Shown piece after piece: positions 8,466 to 16,381 of a stretch of DNA of 64,000 nucleotides (positions are counted from its first letter, which is position 1; each line of letters starts with the position of its first letter). Below the pieces are notes generated by a model. That model ran no database searches. It was not told where the DNA came from and was given only the letters and a program-made list of their open reading frames with translations. Origin of the DNA: Mobilicoccus massiliensis (GTDB lineage: Bacteria > Actinomycetota > Actinomycetes > Actinomycetales > Dermatophilaceae). Made by a program: the position numbers and the translations under genes. The DNA lies in the NCBI RefSeq assembly GCF_000826525.2, contig NZ_LN651326.1, positions 124,001 to 188,000 on the forward strand. Direction: 5' to 3'.

Positions 8466-9086
8466 TCAGACCCAGACTCCGGAGGTTCCACGGCGGTGCG
8501 AGCCGACCAGATGGGTGTCGACGATGCCGACGGCCTCCATCAGCGCGTACATCGTGGTGGGGCCGACGTGGGCGAACCCGCGTTGCTTGAGGGCCTTGGC
8601 CAGCGCGACCGACTCCGGTGAGCTCGTGGGCACCTCGGCGAACGTTCGCGGCTCCGGGGTGCGATCGGGCCGAAAACTCCAGATGAACTCCGCGAGCCCG
8701 CCTTCCTCGCGCAGCGCGATGGTCGCGGCCGCGTTCCGGATCGTCGCCTCGATCTTGCGACGGTTGCGAATGATCGTGGGGTCGGAGAGCAGGCGCTCGA
8801 CATCACCCTCGTCGAAGCGTGCGACCACGTCGGGGTCGAAGCCCGAGAACGCGGCCCGAAAGGCGTCCCGTCGCCGCAGGATCGTCACCCACGACAGGCC
8901 GGACTGGAACGCCTCGAGGCTGAGCCGCTCGAAGAGGCCGTGCTCGTCGCGGACGGGCATCCCCCACTCGACGTCGTAGTACTCGCGCAGCAGGGGATCG
9001 GTCGCGGCCCAGACCGGCCGCGCCAGACCGTCGGCTCCCACGACGAGTTCGCCGGCAGGCTCGGTCATCGGCACCTCGATCGCCAC
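8466..9086 (-). CDS. tag: DNA-3-methyladenine glycosylase I
   Basis: 206 residues matching the Tag family: PVWAATDPLLREYYDVEWG near the start, FERLSLEAFQSGLSWVTIL, the helix-hairpin-helix region around LLSDPTIIRNRRKI, and a C-terminal FAHVGPTTMYALMEAVGIVDTH. It excises 3-methyladenine from alkylated DNA. An internal ATG six codons later is an equally possible start, since the first residues before TEPAG are not part of the conserved fold. It precedes the NlpC/P60 gene in the same direction but does not look co-regulated with it. It converges on the upstream reductase-like gene. Confidence 0.93.
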   Translation of the reverse strand: MAIEVPMTEPAGELVVGADGLARPVWAATDPLLREYYDVEWGMPVRDEHGLFERLSLEAFQSGLSWVTILRRRDAFRAAFSGFDPDVVARFDEGDVERLLSDPTIIRNRRKIEATIRNAAATIALREEGGLAEFIWSFRPDRTPEPRTFAEVPTSSPESVALAKALKQRGFAHVGPTTMYALMEAVGIVDTHLVGSHRRGTSGVWV

Positions 9087-9164
9087 CCCTCGTCGACGGA
9101 CGTCGGCACTCGGACATCATGCCTGCCCGAGTGCCGACCCATCACGCGAGGAGTGTCGAGCCGG

Positions 9165-9767
9165 TCAGCGCACCTTGCCGTAGCTCGCTCCGCGGTAGAC
9201 CTTGGAGATCTGCACGGCCTTGCCCCGGCGCGGGGAGTGGATCATGCGGTTGTTGCCGACGTAGATGCCGACGTGGGAGGCGCGAGAGCCGCCGAAGAAC
9301 ACGAGGTCACCGGGTGCGGGACGCGACGTGCGCTTGGTCGCCCGGTACTGCTGAGCCGCCGTGCGGGGCAGGTTCTTACCGGCCTTCTTGTAGACGTACT
9401 TGGTGTACCCGGAGCAGTCGAAGCCGCGCGGAGTCGTGCCGCCCCAGCGGTAGTACGTGCCCTTCTGGGTCTTCGAGATGAGCACGGCACGCTTGGGCGC
9501 GGACATCCTCGCCCGCGCGGTGAGGCGGGAGAGGTGGGCTGCGTTGCGGTCCTTCTGCCGCCAGTTCACGCGGGTCGCCTGACGCGAGTACTTGTTCGCG
9601 TAGGAGACGGCGGCATAGCGGGCGGTGGCGAGAGAGGGCGCGGCCTGCCGGGAGGCCGTGGCCGCCGCGGTGGTGGTCGACATGGGCCGGGCCTGGGCCG
9701 GGGCGGCGGTGGCGAGTGCGGGCAGGGCGATGACGGCGGCGCTGGCCGCGACGAGGAGTCGCTTCAT
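9165..9767 (-). CDS. Secreted NlpC/P60 peptidoglycan hydrolase
   Basis: 200 residues. A signal peptide (MKRLLVAASAAVIALPALATAAPAQA) is followed by a linker rich in basic residues and Ala, then an NlpC/P60 domain from about residue 95. The catalytic Cys is in GFDCSGY, the His in ASHVGIYVG, and the third polar residue in MIHSP. Such enzymes cut peptide stems of peptidoglycan. The start is the ATG of MKRLL, where the signal peptide begins. The 5' region carries a probable c-di-AMP riboswitch, a known control for actinobacterial cell-wall hydrolases, which supports both the function and the start. Confidence 0.9.
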   Translation of the reverse strand: MKRLLVAASAAVIALPALATAAPAQARPMSTTTAAATASRQAAPSLATARYAAVSYANKYSRQATRVNWRQKDRNAAHLSRLTARARMSAPKRAVLISKTQKGTYYRWGGTTPRGFDCSGYTKYVYKKAGKNLPRTAAQQYRATKRTSRPAPGDLVFFGGSRASHVGIYVGNNRMIHSPRRGKAVQISKVYRGASYGKVR

Positions 9768-9782
9768 GGTGGTGGTGGTGTC

Positions 9783-9935
9783 CGGAGTCCGCCTGCGACA
9801 CGTCACCTGTCGGGCTGGAGGTATCCGGTCCTCCGTGCTTGACGCACTGCGCCCCGAGCCGCATCACGCGGCGGAATCGGTGGGTTCCGCTCTCGCCCCC
9901 AGCCGTCCTTCCCTTCTGATCGGCGACCCCAGGGG
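9783..9935 (-). promoter_or_regulatory. Probable c-di-AMP (ydaO-yuaA) riboswitch
   Basis: Read on the minus strand, the leader of the NlpC/P60 gene contains conserved pieces of the ydaO motif in order: an AAGGGAAGGACGG stretch, GGGGGCGAGAGCGG followed by AACCCACC, CTCGGGGCG, and the strongly conserved 3' block CCAGCCCGACAGGTGACG with GTCGCAGGCGG. It ends about 15-20 nt before the ATG, suiting control of transcription read-through or translation. Actinobacterial ydaO riboswitches often precede NlpC/P60 and Rpf genes and repress when c-di-AMP is bound. The exact ends are approximate. Confidence 0.72.
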
Positions 9936-10311
9936 TGGGCCGTCTGTCTTGCGGCACCTCGTGGGCGAGACTCGGCGCGAGGTGCCTGGTGATGACACCT
10001 GTTGTATTCGTTCGCATCTCGGATTCGTTACGGATTCATCACGATCGAGGCGTGGAAAAGGCGAAACAGCAGGCCACGCCGCCTCTCCCGTGTCTCACTT
10101 GACGAGACGAGAGCAACCGGCCGGTCGCGTGATCGCCCGTTCGTCAGGCGGATTCACGAGCCGGGCCACGCGGTCGTCCGGCGCCCGGACCCCGCGCGGC
10201 CGACACGTGGGCCGCTCGCCCGACCGATGGCGGTCGCGACGGAATCGTGCGCGACCATGAAGAGCATCACCGCCGCTGAGCCGGCGGCCGGCGACGACCA
10301 GGACGAGGGGC
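9936..10311. other. Remainder of the divergent region between the NlpC/P60 and ThrE-type genes
   Basis: About 375 bp containing the upstream promoter of the riboswitch transcript and the promoter of the exporter gene. No gene, repeat or clear -35/-10 pair could be supported. Confidence 0.4.
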
Positions 10312-11571
10312 ATGAGCACGACCGACGACAACACGCGCCGGCTTCTCGCCTACCTCGCGGCGGCCGCCGTCGCGGGCGGCCAGCCCGTGCACGAAGTCGA
10401 GAGCGACACCCGCCGGGTCGCGGCACGCCTGGGGCACCGAGACGTCCAGGTCGGGGCCACCCCGTCGGGCATCATCGTCTCCCTCGGGCAGGGGACGCCG
10501 GCCACGTACGAGTCGATCAACGGCTCCCTGCGCCTCGACCAGAGCGCCGACACCGCGGCCGTCCGCGCGGGGCTGCTCGACGGCTCCGTGCGCCCCGACG
10601 AGGCCCTGGCCCGGCTCTCCCACCTGCGGGCGACGCCCCACCGCTATCCACGCGGCGGCCTCGAGGGCGGCATGTTGTGCGTCGCCACCGGCATCGCGTT
10701 GATCCTGCAGCCGTTGTGGCCGAGCGTGCTCTTCGCCGCGCTCGCCGGCCAGGTGACGGCCGCGTTCATCCGGTTCTCGGGCAAATGGCGGTCGCTCGCG
10801 ACGCTCACGCCCTTCCTCGCGGCGTTCGTCATCGCGCTCGCCGCGTTCGCCGCCGCCCAAGCCGGTCTCATCGAGGGTCCGCTGCGCAGCCTGCTTCCGC
10901 CGATCGCGGTCCTGTTGCCGGGCGCACTCGTCGTCACGGGGGTCTCCGAGCTCGCCGCCGGTCAGATGACCGCCGGCACCTCGCGGCTGGCGTTCGGCTC
11001 GGCACAACTGCTGCTGTTCGCGCTCGGCGTGGCGGGGGCGGCCTGGCTGCTGCGCGTGCCGTCCACGGCGTTGACCAGCGAGATCGTCAACGAGATCGGG
11101 CCGTGGAGCCCGTTCGTCGGGGTGCTGTTGCTCACGGCGGGGATCAGCCTCATGGAGTCGGTGCCGCCGCGGCTCGTGCCGTGGGTGGCGCTCATGCTCT
11201 CGCTGACCCTGTCGTTCCAGGTGTTCGGGCAGTCGGTGGTCGGGTCGCCGTGGTCCGGGGCCCTGCTCGGCGCGACCGCCGCGAGCCTCGGCGCCGCCCT
11301 CGTCGAGCTCTACCGCCCGCAGTTGCCGCGGCTCGTGATGTTCCTGCCGAGCTTCTGGCTGCTCGTACCCGGATCGCTCGGCGTCGTGTCGGTGACGCAA
11401 CTCGGGCTGGAGCCGTCTCTCGCCGTCGACACCACCCTGCAGGCGGCGAGCATCGTCAGTGCGATCGCGCTCGGCCTGCTCATCGGCACCTCCGTGGCGC
11501 GGATGATCGGGCTCCTGCGCCAGCGCCGTCTCGACCTCATGCGACGCCACCGGGCCAGGCGTTCCCACTGA
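10312..11571 (+). CDS. ThrE-type threonine/serine exporter (DUF1212 family)
   Basis: 419 residues. The first 125 form the soluble ThrE domain (GGQPVHEVESDTRRVAARLG; PSGIIVSLG), followed by about ten hydrophobic helices from residue 120 to 400 in two blocks of five. This matches full-length fused ThrE exporters of Corynebacterium, which export Thr and Ser by proton-motive force. The ATG follows GACGAGGGGC. The protein ends in a basic tail (RRHRARRSH). It appears monocistronic, with the Nudix gene about 95 nt downstream. Confidence 0.88.
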   Translation: MSTTDDNTRRLLAYLAAAAVAGGQPVHEVESDTRRVAARLGHRDVQVGATPSGIIVSLGQGTPATYESINGSLRLDQSADTAAVRAGLLDGSVRPDEALARLSHLRATPHRYPRGGLEGGMLCVATGIALILQPLWPSVLFAALAGQVTAAFIRFSGKWRSLATLTPFLAAFVIALAAFAAAQAGLIEGPLRSLLPPIAVLLPGALVVTGVSELAAGQMTAGTSRLAFGSAQLLLFALGVAGAAWLLRVPSTALTSEIVNEIGPWSPFVGVLLLTAGISLMESVPPRLVPWVALMLSLTLSFQVFGQSVVGSPWSGALLGATAASLGAALVELYRPQLPRLVMFLPSFWLLVPGSLGVVSVTQLGLEPSLAVDTTLQAASIVSAIALGLLIGTSVARMIGLLRQRRLDLMRRHRARRSH

Positions 11572-11666
11572 GCCCGCGGGAGGCCGGCGGAGTCCAGGTC
11601 GGCGCATCCGCAGGGCGAGGGGCGATCATGTGCTCGGACGGATCTCGCGATCGAAGGGAGAGCGGC

Positions 11667-12314
11667 ATGGACACGCCACCGGAGTGGCTCGGCCGGGTGC
11701 GTCCGGCCCTGGACGCGGAGATCCCCGACTGGTTCGCCGAGTTCGTGCCGCCGCCGCGGCCGGCTCGTCGCTCGGCCGTGCTCATGACGTTCGCCGAGGG
11801 CGACCACGGCAGCGACGTCATCCTCACCGAGCGCGCGTCGACGCTGCGCTCGCACGCCGCGCAGGTGGCGTTTCCCGGCGGTCACGTCGACCCCGTCGAC
11901 GACGGCCCGGTGGGAGCCGCCATCCGAGAGGCCGAGGAGGAGGTCGGTCTCGACCCGGCGTCGGTGCAGGTCATCGACGAGCTGCCGCCGCTGTACATGC
12001 ATCCGTCGCAGAACGCGGTGACCCCGGTGCTCGCGTGGTGGCGTGAGCCGCACCCCATCGGCGTCGTCGACGAGGCCGAGGTCGCGCGGGTCGTGCGCGC
12101 CGACGTCGACCACCTGCTCGACCCGGCCAACCGCTTCACCGTGCGCCTCGACTCCTTCTCCGGGCCGGGTTTCGAGGTCGACGGCCTGTTCGTGTGGGGC
12201 TTCACGGCGATGCTGCTCAGCCACGTCTTCGACCTCGGCGGCCTCACCCGGCCGTGGAACGAGCATCGCGAACTCCCCCTCCCCCACCACCTACGTGCGA
12301 CGTATCAGGACTGA
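11667..12314 (+). CDS. Nudix hydrolase, probable coenzyme A pyrophosphatase (NudL-like)
   Basis: 215 residues. A Nudix box lies at about 70-92 (GGHVDPVDDGPVGAAIREAE, then EEVGL) and is preceded by HAAQVAFPGG, matching the CoA-pyrophosphatase signature LLTxRsxxlrxHxGqvaFPGG. LPPLYMHPSQNAVTPVLAWW and the closing WGFTAMLLSHVFDL segment also fit the NudL/YeaB family. It would hydrolyse CoA and related dinucleotides. The ATG chosen has GGAG at 5-10 nt. A palindromic repeat lies just after the stop. Confidence 0.88.
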   Translation: MDTPPEWLGRVRPALDAEIPDWFAEFVPPPRPARRSAVLMTFAEGDHGSDVILTERASTLRSHAAQVAFPGGHVDPVDDGPVGAAIREAEEEVGLDPASVQVIDELPPLYMHPSQNAVTPVLAWWREPHPIGVVDEAEVARVVRADVDHLLDPANRFTVRLDSFSGPGFEVDGLFVWGFTAMLLSHVFDLGGLTRPWNEHRELPLPHHLRATYQD

Positions 12315-12340
12315 GCTCGGGTACCACCGTCCGCCGCAGC

Positions 12341-12412
12341 GACATGGAAGACGGGATGGCAGCGAACCCGGGGTGATCACCCCCTCAACGCTGCCATCCC
12401 ATCTTCCACGTC
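12341..12412. repeat. Nested palindromic intergenic repeat, copy 1
   Basis: The outer arms (GACATGGAAGACGGGATGGC and beyond, 23 nt) pair with the right arm ending CATCTTCCACGTC, with two mismatches. Inside sits the perfect 14-bp palindrome GGGGTGATCACCCC at 12370-12383. The same structure recurs at 17119-17188. It lies between the 3' ends of the convergent Nudix and lipoprotein genes. Confidence 0.9.
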
Positions 12413-12450
12413 ACGCTCCCGAACCTGGCGGGCCGGAATCCCGGCGTGGT

Positions 12451-12825
12451 TCAGTCGCGTAGGTGGACGCGGGTGCCACGGGGGACGGTGATGTCGTACG
12501 TCACCTCGCAGAGGCCGACGTAACCCTCGTCGCAGACCTGGCCGAGCTCGAGGGTGTCGTCGGTCAACGACCAGCGAGGCTCCGCCGGGGTCTTGCCGAC
12601 CGCGGTGACCTGCCGCTCGACGCGAACGGACGTGACGTCGGCCTCGTGCACGCGGGCGTTCGCATGGTCCTTGACGACCGTGAGTTCGCCGCCGTCGTGG
12701 GCGAACTCCTGAGTCACGGCGGCAGCCGGTGTGTCACCGGCGTCCGCGGCACCGCAGCTCGAGGTGAGCACGAGAACGACGCCGATCCCGGCCACGAGCC
12801 GGTGTGCTGGTCCGATCGAGAACAC
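12451..12825 (-). CDS. Short lipoprotein, DUF4097-like N-terminal half
   Basis: 124 residues. The lipobox LTSSC gives lipid-modified Cys24. What follows (ELTVVKDHANARVHEADVTS, then VTYDITVPRGTRVHLRD) resembles the first strands of the DUF4097/adhesin-like beta-helix. In that family, the VPxGTxVxLR phrase is normally followed by a long repetitive GSGDVxL section, but here the stop comes at once. The protein thus looks C-terminally truncated, and the palindromic repeat begins about 40 bp beyond. The start is GTG with AAGGAGGA 4 nt upstream. It is the last gene of the permease/ATPase operon. A role in cell-envelope sensing is inferred from context only. Confidence 0.7.
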   Translation of the reverse strand: MFSIGPAHRLVAGIGVVLVLTSSCGAADAGDTPAAAVTQEFAHDGGELTVVKDHANARVHEADVTSVRVERQVTAVGKTPAEPRWSLTDDTLELGQVCDEGYVGLCEVTYDITVPRGTRVHLRD

Positions 12826-12836
12826 GGTTCCTCCTT

Positions 12837-12900
12837 GATTCGGTGAGACAGCGATTCGGTGAGTCAGCGATTCGGTGGGTCAGCGATTCGGTGGGTCAGC
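12837..12900. repeat. Four tandem 16-bp repeats overlapping the permease stop codon
   Basis: Four head-to-tail copies of GATTCGGTG(A/G)G(T/A)CAGC occupy 12837-12852, 12853-12868, 12869-12884 and 12885-12900. The last two are identical. On the coding strand the rightmost copy contains the TGA stop of the permease, and the array fills the gap up to the ribosome site of the lipoprotein. Confidence 0.9.
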
Positions 12901-14260
12901 CCCGGAGGGCATCGACGACGGACATCCGCCCGGCCCGATGCGCCGGGACGGCGACGGCCAGACAGGTGGTGAGCGCCGTGAGGGCGCAGGCGCCGGCGAA
13001 GAGCCCCCATGGCGCACGGGCCAGGGCCGTGATCAGCGGGATTCCGCTGGCGAGCCCGACGAAGGCGACGGTGGCGATCATGGTGCCAAGGCCGAAGAGG
13101 ATCGCCGTCGTCGCGTAGATCAGGCCCTCGTAGAGGGTGGCGCGTGCGATCGTCGCGTCGTCCGCCCCGGCGACCACCGCGAGCGCCGCGTCCCGGCCTC
13201 GTTGCCGACCGGTCAGGGCGATGACGGCGACCCCTCCGGTCCACGCGATGAGCAGCACCCAACCGAGGCAGATGAGCATCTCGGTGAGCGTGACCTCGCC
13301 CTCACTGACGGCGTTGCCGCCCCCGGAGAGCACGCCGAGCATCGACAGGGTGAGCGCGAAGGGGAGCACCGTCGTGATGCTCCGCGCCGACCTCGCGCGG
13401 CAGGCCTCCCGCGCGAGGTGCCAGGCCGGGTCGAGGTCGGGGACGCGCGCCGTCCACGCGTGCATGAGCGGGCGCAGCGTCCAGCCTCCGACGAGCAGGG
13501 CCGCGGTGAGGAGCGACAGGGCCACGGCGAGGGCGGCTGCGCCCCGCGTCTCGGCGTCGCTCATGGCGATGTCGTCGGGCACCGTGAACATGCCGGGCGC
13601 GACCATCATCGCGAGCAGCATGATCGCGGAGACGGCCAGGAGGATCGCCATGGCCGCCTTGACCCACCCGACCCGGGCCTTCGGTGCCACCGACTCCCTC
13701 AACGCCGCCATCTCCGGCATCCGCGAGGCACGGCGAGCGCCTCCCCAGCCACCCCACACGCACGCGGCGACCCCGAGAAGGACCGCGGCGAGCGGGTGCC
13801 ACCACTGCGGGCTCGGCAACAGGCCGGGGCGGGCGAGGCCGATCATCGACCACTGGTCGAGCGAGACGGCGGCGACGCCGAGGCTCAACGGGTATCCGAC
13901 GAGGCCACCGAGGGCCCCGACGACCGCGAGCTCGCCGAGGACGACCCACCGGACATGGTGACGCGGAACTCCGAGGACGACCCAGAGGGCGTGTTCGCGC
14001 GATCGGGTCGAGAGCGCCAGTCCGGCGGTCGCGCCCACGACCCCGGCGGCCGAGCACAGGGTCCACGCGACGATGTTCGCCCCGAGAGCCTCCAGCCCCT
14101 CTCTGGCGTCCGGGGCGGGAGCGGTGGCGACGTGCGCGGTGGCCGTCGAGATCGAGGTCAACACTCCCGCCCCGCAGGCCGAGCCGACCACGACGACGAG
14201 GAACGTCCAGGCCCACAGACCGAGGCTCGCCCGCAGGTCGGCGCGGATGAGCGCGTTCAT
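12896..14260 (-). CDS. FtsX-type ABC transporter permease
   Basis: 454 residues with about ten predicted helices. Two FtsX-like blocks each have four helices (about 80-260 and 310-450), and a cytoplasmic start (MNALIRADLRASLGLWAW) precedes the first helix. The C-terminus VVDALRG is typical of the MacB/FtsX permease group, which ends with an 'ALR' motif. It pairs with the ATPase encoded immediately upstream, with a 4-bp ATGA overlap. The divergent kinase/regulator pair points to an envelope-stress or peptide-antibiotic export system. No MacB periplasmic domain is evident. Confidence 0.85.
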   Translation of the reverse strand: MNALIRADLRASLGLWAWTFLVVVVGSACGAGVLTSISTATAHVATAPAPDAREGLEALGANIVAWTLCSAAGVVGATAGLALSTRSREHALWVVLGVPRHHVRWVVLGELAVVGALGGLVGYPLSLGVAAVSLDQWSMIGLARPGLLPSPQWWHPLAAVLLGVAACVWGGWGGARRASRMPEMAALRESVAPKARVGWVKAAMAILLAVSAIMLLAMMVAPGMFTVPDDIAMSDAETRGAAALAVALSLLTAALLVGGWTLRPLMHAWTARVPDLDPAWHLAREACRARSARSITTVLPFALTLSMLGVLSGGGNAVSEGEVTLTEMLICLGWVLLIAWTGGVAVIALTGRQRGRDAALAVVAGADDATIARATLYEGLIYATTAILFGLGTMIATVAFVGLASGIPLITALARAPWGLFAGACALTALTTCLAVAVPAHRAGRMSVVDALRG

Positions 14261-15006
14261 GCCGCCACCTCCTCCTGCCGAGCGCGCAGCACCGCAGCGG
14301 CGACGGCGGCCTCGTCACCGCCGGGCAGGACGTCGGCCACGCGTCCCGCGGACATGACGACGACGCGATCGGCACGAGCGGCCGCGCGTGGGTCGTGGGT
14401 GACCATGACGACGGTCGACCCCTGCCGCGGTAGTGCGGCGAGCCAGTCGAGCACGATGGCGCCGGCGCTGATGTCGAGGGCTCCGGTGGGCTCGTCGGCG
14501 AACACCACCTCCGGTGCGGTGGCGAGCACCCGGGCCACGGCGACCCGTTGACGTTCACCGCCGGAGAGCTCGTGAGGCCGCAGCCGCGCTCGGTCCGCGA
14601 GACCGACACGCTCGAGCGCCTCGGTGACGTGCGCGGCGGGCAACCGGCGCCCACCGAGCCGGGCGGGCAGCTCGACGTTGTCCCGAGCCGAGAGGGAGGA
14701 GACGAGGTTGTACTCCTGGAACACGAACCCGACGTGAGCGCACCGATGAGCACCGCGGCGGCGCGGCTTCATCGCGGTGATCTCCGCCCCCGCGAGCACG
14801 ACCGATCCCGAGGTGGGTTCGTCGAGTCCGGCGGCGCAGTGCAGGAGCGTCGACTTGCCGGAGCCCGACGGTCCGACGACGGCGGTGAACGTCCCCGCCG
14901 GCACGTCGAGGTGGACGTGGTCGAGGGCGGTGACGGGCGGGAGTCCGTGAGGTTGAGGGTAGGTCTTCACGAGGTCGCGGATGAGGACGGCGCTGGTGGT
15001 CTGCAT
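14257..15006 (-). CDS. ABC transporter ATPase, LolD/MacB type
   Basis: 249 residues. Walker A is GPSGSGKST, the signature is LSGGERQRVAVAR, Walker B is EVVFADEPTGALD, and the H-loop His is in VTHDPRAAA. The FVFQEYNLV Q-loop and the ALD of the D-loop are typical of the LolD/MacB subfamily that energises FtsX-type permeases. The ATG at 15006 begins MQTTSAVLIRDLVK. Upstream codons in frame lie in the divergent promoter region. Its stop overlaps the permease start by 4 bp. Confidence 0.92.
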   Translation of the reverse strand: MQTTSAVLIRDLVKTYPQPHGLPPVTALDHVHLDVPAGTFTAVVGPSGSGKSTLLHCAAGLDEPTSGSVVLAGAEITAMKPRRRGAHRCAHVGFVFQEYNLVSSLSARDNVELPARLGGRRLPAAHVTEALERVGLADRARLRPHELSGGERQRVAVARVLATAPEVVFADEPTGALDISAGAIVLDWLAALPRQGSTVVMVTHDPRAAARADRVVVMSAGRVADVLPGGDEAAVAAAVLRARQEEVAA

Positions 15007-15061
15007 GCCTCCAGTCCAGTCGGCCGCGGCCGCACGCACACGGGTGCGCGCTTCCGAGCGG

Positions 15062-15081
15062 GGGTAGACCTGGCTCTACCC
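15062..15081. promoter_or_regulatory. Inverted repeat in the divergent promoter of the ABC and kinase operons
   Basis: GGGTAGA and TCTACCC form a perfect 7-bp dyad with a 6-nt centre. A second TCTACC occurs about 40 bp away (15122-15127), just before the kinase start. Since the regulator encoded downstream is a NarL-type DNA-binding protein, these are candidate binding sites for it, giving autoregulation and control of the ABC genes. Confidence 0.4.
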
Positions 15082-15135
15082 GCCCCGGGACCTGGATCCA
15101 CGTCGGTCCGTCCGTCGCGGCTCTACCGTGGAGTC

Positions 15136-16374
15136 ATGAGGACGCTCGACCCCACCCAACGTGCGACCCGGGTGGCACTCGAACTCCTCGCGGCGGTGCT
15201 GTGGCCGTTCCAGGTCGCGCTCGCCGTCATCCTGCCGTTGCTGCCCGTCACGGCGGCGATCGTCGCGGATCTCGAACGACTGCGGGCGAGTACGTGCGGC
15301 GAGGAGGTCCGCCCACATCACCTCGCGGCGGGATCGTGGCGGTCGTGGGTGTCGACGCGGATCCGGGGGCGCGGGGTGTGGCGGCACGACGTGCCCGTGC
15401 TCCTGGCCTCGCTCGTGCTCGGCCTGCTCGGCCTGGTCGTCGCGGTCCTCGGCGTCGTCCGCGGTGTCGTCCTCCTCGCCGCGCCGGTGCTGTGGGAGGT
15501 CTACGGCATCGGCGTCACCGTGGGTCCGTGGACGGTCGGCGGCCGCGTCGAGGCCTGGCTCGCAACGGTGCTCGGGATCGTCTTCCTCGTGCTCACGTGG
15601 TGGCTGCTGACGCTCGTCTCGTTCGCGCGTGACACCGCGCTGCGGCTGCTCGACGACGAGGACCGGCAACGGCTCGAGCACGAACTCGGCAGCGTGCGCA
15701 CGAGCCGCGCGTCGATGCTCGAGGCGTTCGAATCGGAGCGGCGCCGCATCGAACGCGATCTGCACGACGGGGCGCAGCAGGATCTCACCGCCTTGTCGAT
15801 CACGCTCGGGCTGCTCGAACACCACGCGGAGTCGCTGACCGACGGCGCACGGGTCGCCGAACTCGCCGCCCGGGCCCACGAGCAGGCCGACCGGGCGCTC
15901 GTGAGACTCCGGGAGACGGTCCACGGCATCCACCCCCGCGAGCTCACCGACCACGGGTTCGTCACGGCCCTCGACGAACTCGCCGACCGATCGCCTCTGA
16001 CCGTGGTCCGCGACCACACCGGTGACGACGCCGGCCCGCCCTCCCCCGTCTCGGGCGCGTTGTACTTCGTCGTCGCCGAGGCGCTGACGAACGTCGTCCG
16101 GCACGCCGGTGTCGATCGGGCGCGGTTGCACACGGCGATCACCCCGCACCAGGTCCGGGTGGTCGTCGCCGACGACGGTTGTGGTGGAGCCGTGCTCGAG
16201 CCTGAGCCAGGACATGAGGGTGGGGCCGGTGTCGGGTCGGGCACGGGTCTCGCCGGTCTTCGGGAGCGGGTGCGGGCGCTCGGTGGCGAGTTGGTCGTGA
16301 CGAGTCCACCCGGAGGGGGGACCACGGTGATGGCGGTCGCGCCGGTGCATCGGGACTGGTGGGCACGGTCATGA
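15136..16374 (+). CDS. NarL-family sensor histidine kinase
   Basis: 412 residues. Membrane segments lie at about 13-35, 88-118 and 140-165. The HisKA_3 dimerisation motif RRRIERDLHDGAQQDL follows, with phosphoacceptor His near residue 213. The ATPase domain has EALTNVVRHAG (N-box), VADDGCGGA and GTGLAGLRERVRALGG. This is the layout of LiaS/VraS-type envelope-stress kinases. The start ATG follows GTGGAG at 5 nt. The partner regulator begins 7 nt after the stop. The divergent ABC/lipoprotein operon is its probable target. Confidence 0.92.
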   Translation: MRTLDPTQRATRVALELLAAVLWPFQVALAVILPLLPVTAAIVADLERLRASTCGEEVRPHHLAAGSWRSWVSTRIRGRGVWRHDVPVLLASLVLGLLGLVVAVLGVVRGVVLLAAPVLWEVYGIGVTVGPWTVGGRVEAWLATVLGIVFLVLTWWLLTLVSFARDTALRLLDDEDRQRLEHELGSVRTSRASMLEAFESERRRIERDLHDGAQQDLTALSITLGLLEHHAESLTDGARVAELAARAHEQADRALVRLRETVHGIHPRELTDHGFVTALDELADRSPLTVVRDHTGDDAGPPSPVSGALYFVVAEALTNVVRHAGVDRARLHTAITPHQVRVVVADDGCGGAVLEPEPGHEGGAGVGSGTGLAGLRERVRALGGELVVTSPPGGGTTVMAVAPVHRDWWARS

Positions 16375-16381
16375 TGGGAGC

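Noticed and set aside
9625..10260. Rightward frame covering the NlpC/P60 start and its riboswitch
   Set aside because: It is antisense to the signal peptide and to conserved RNA motifs and has no protein similarity that I recognise.
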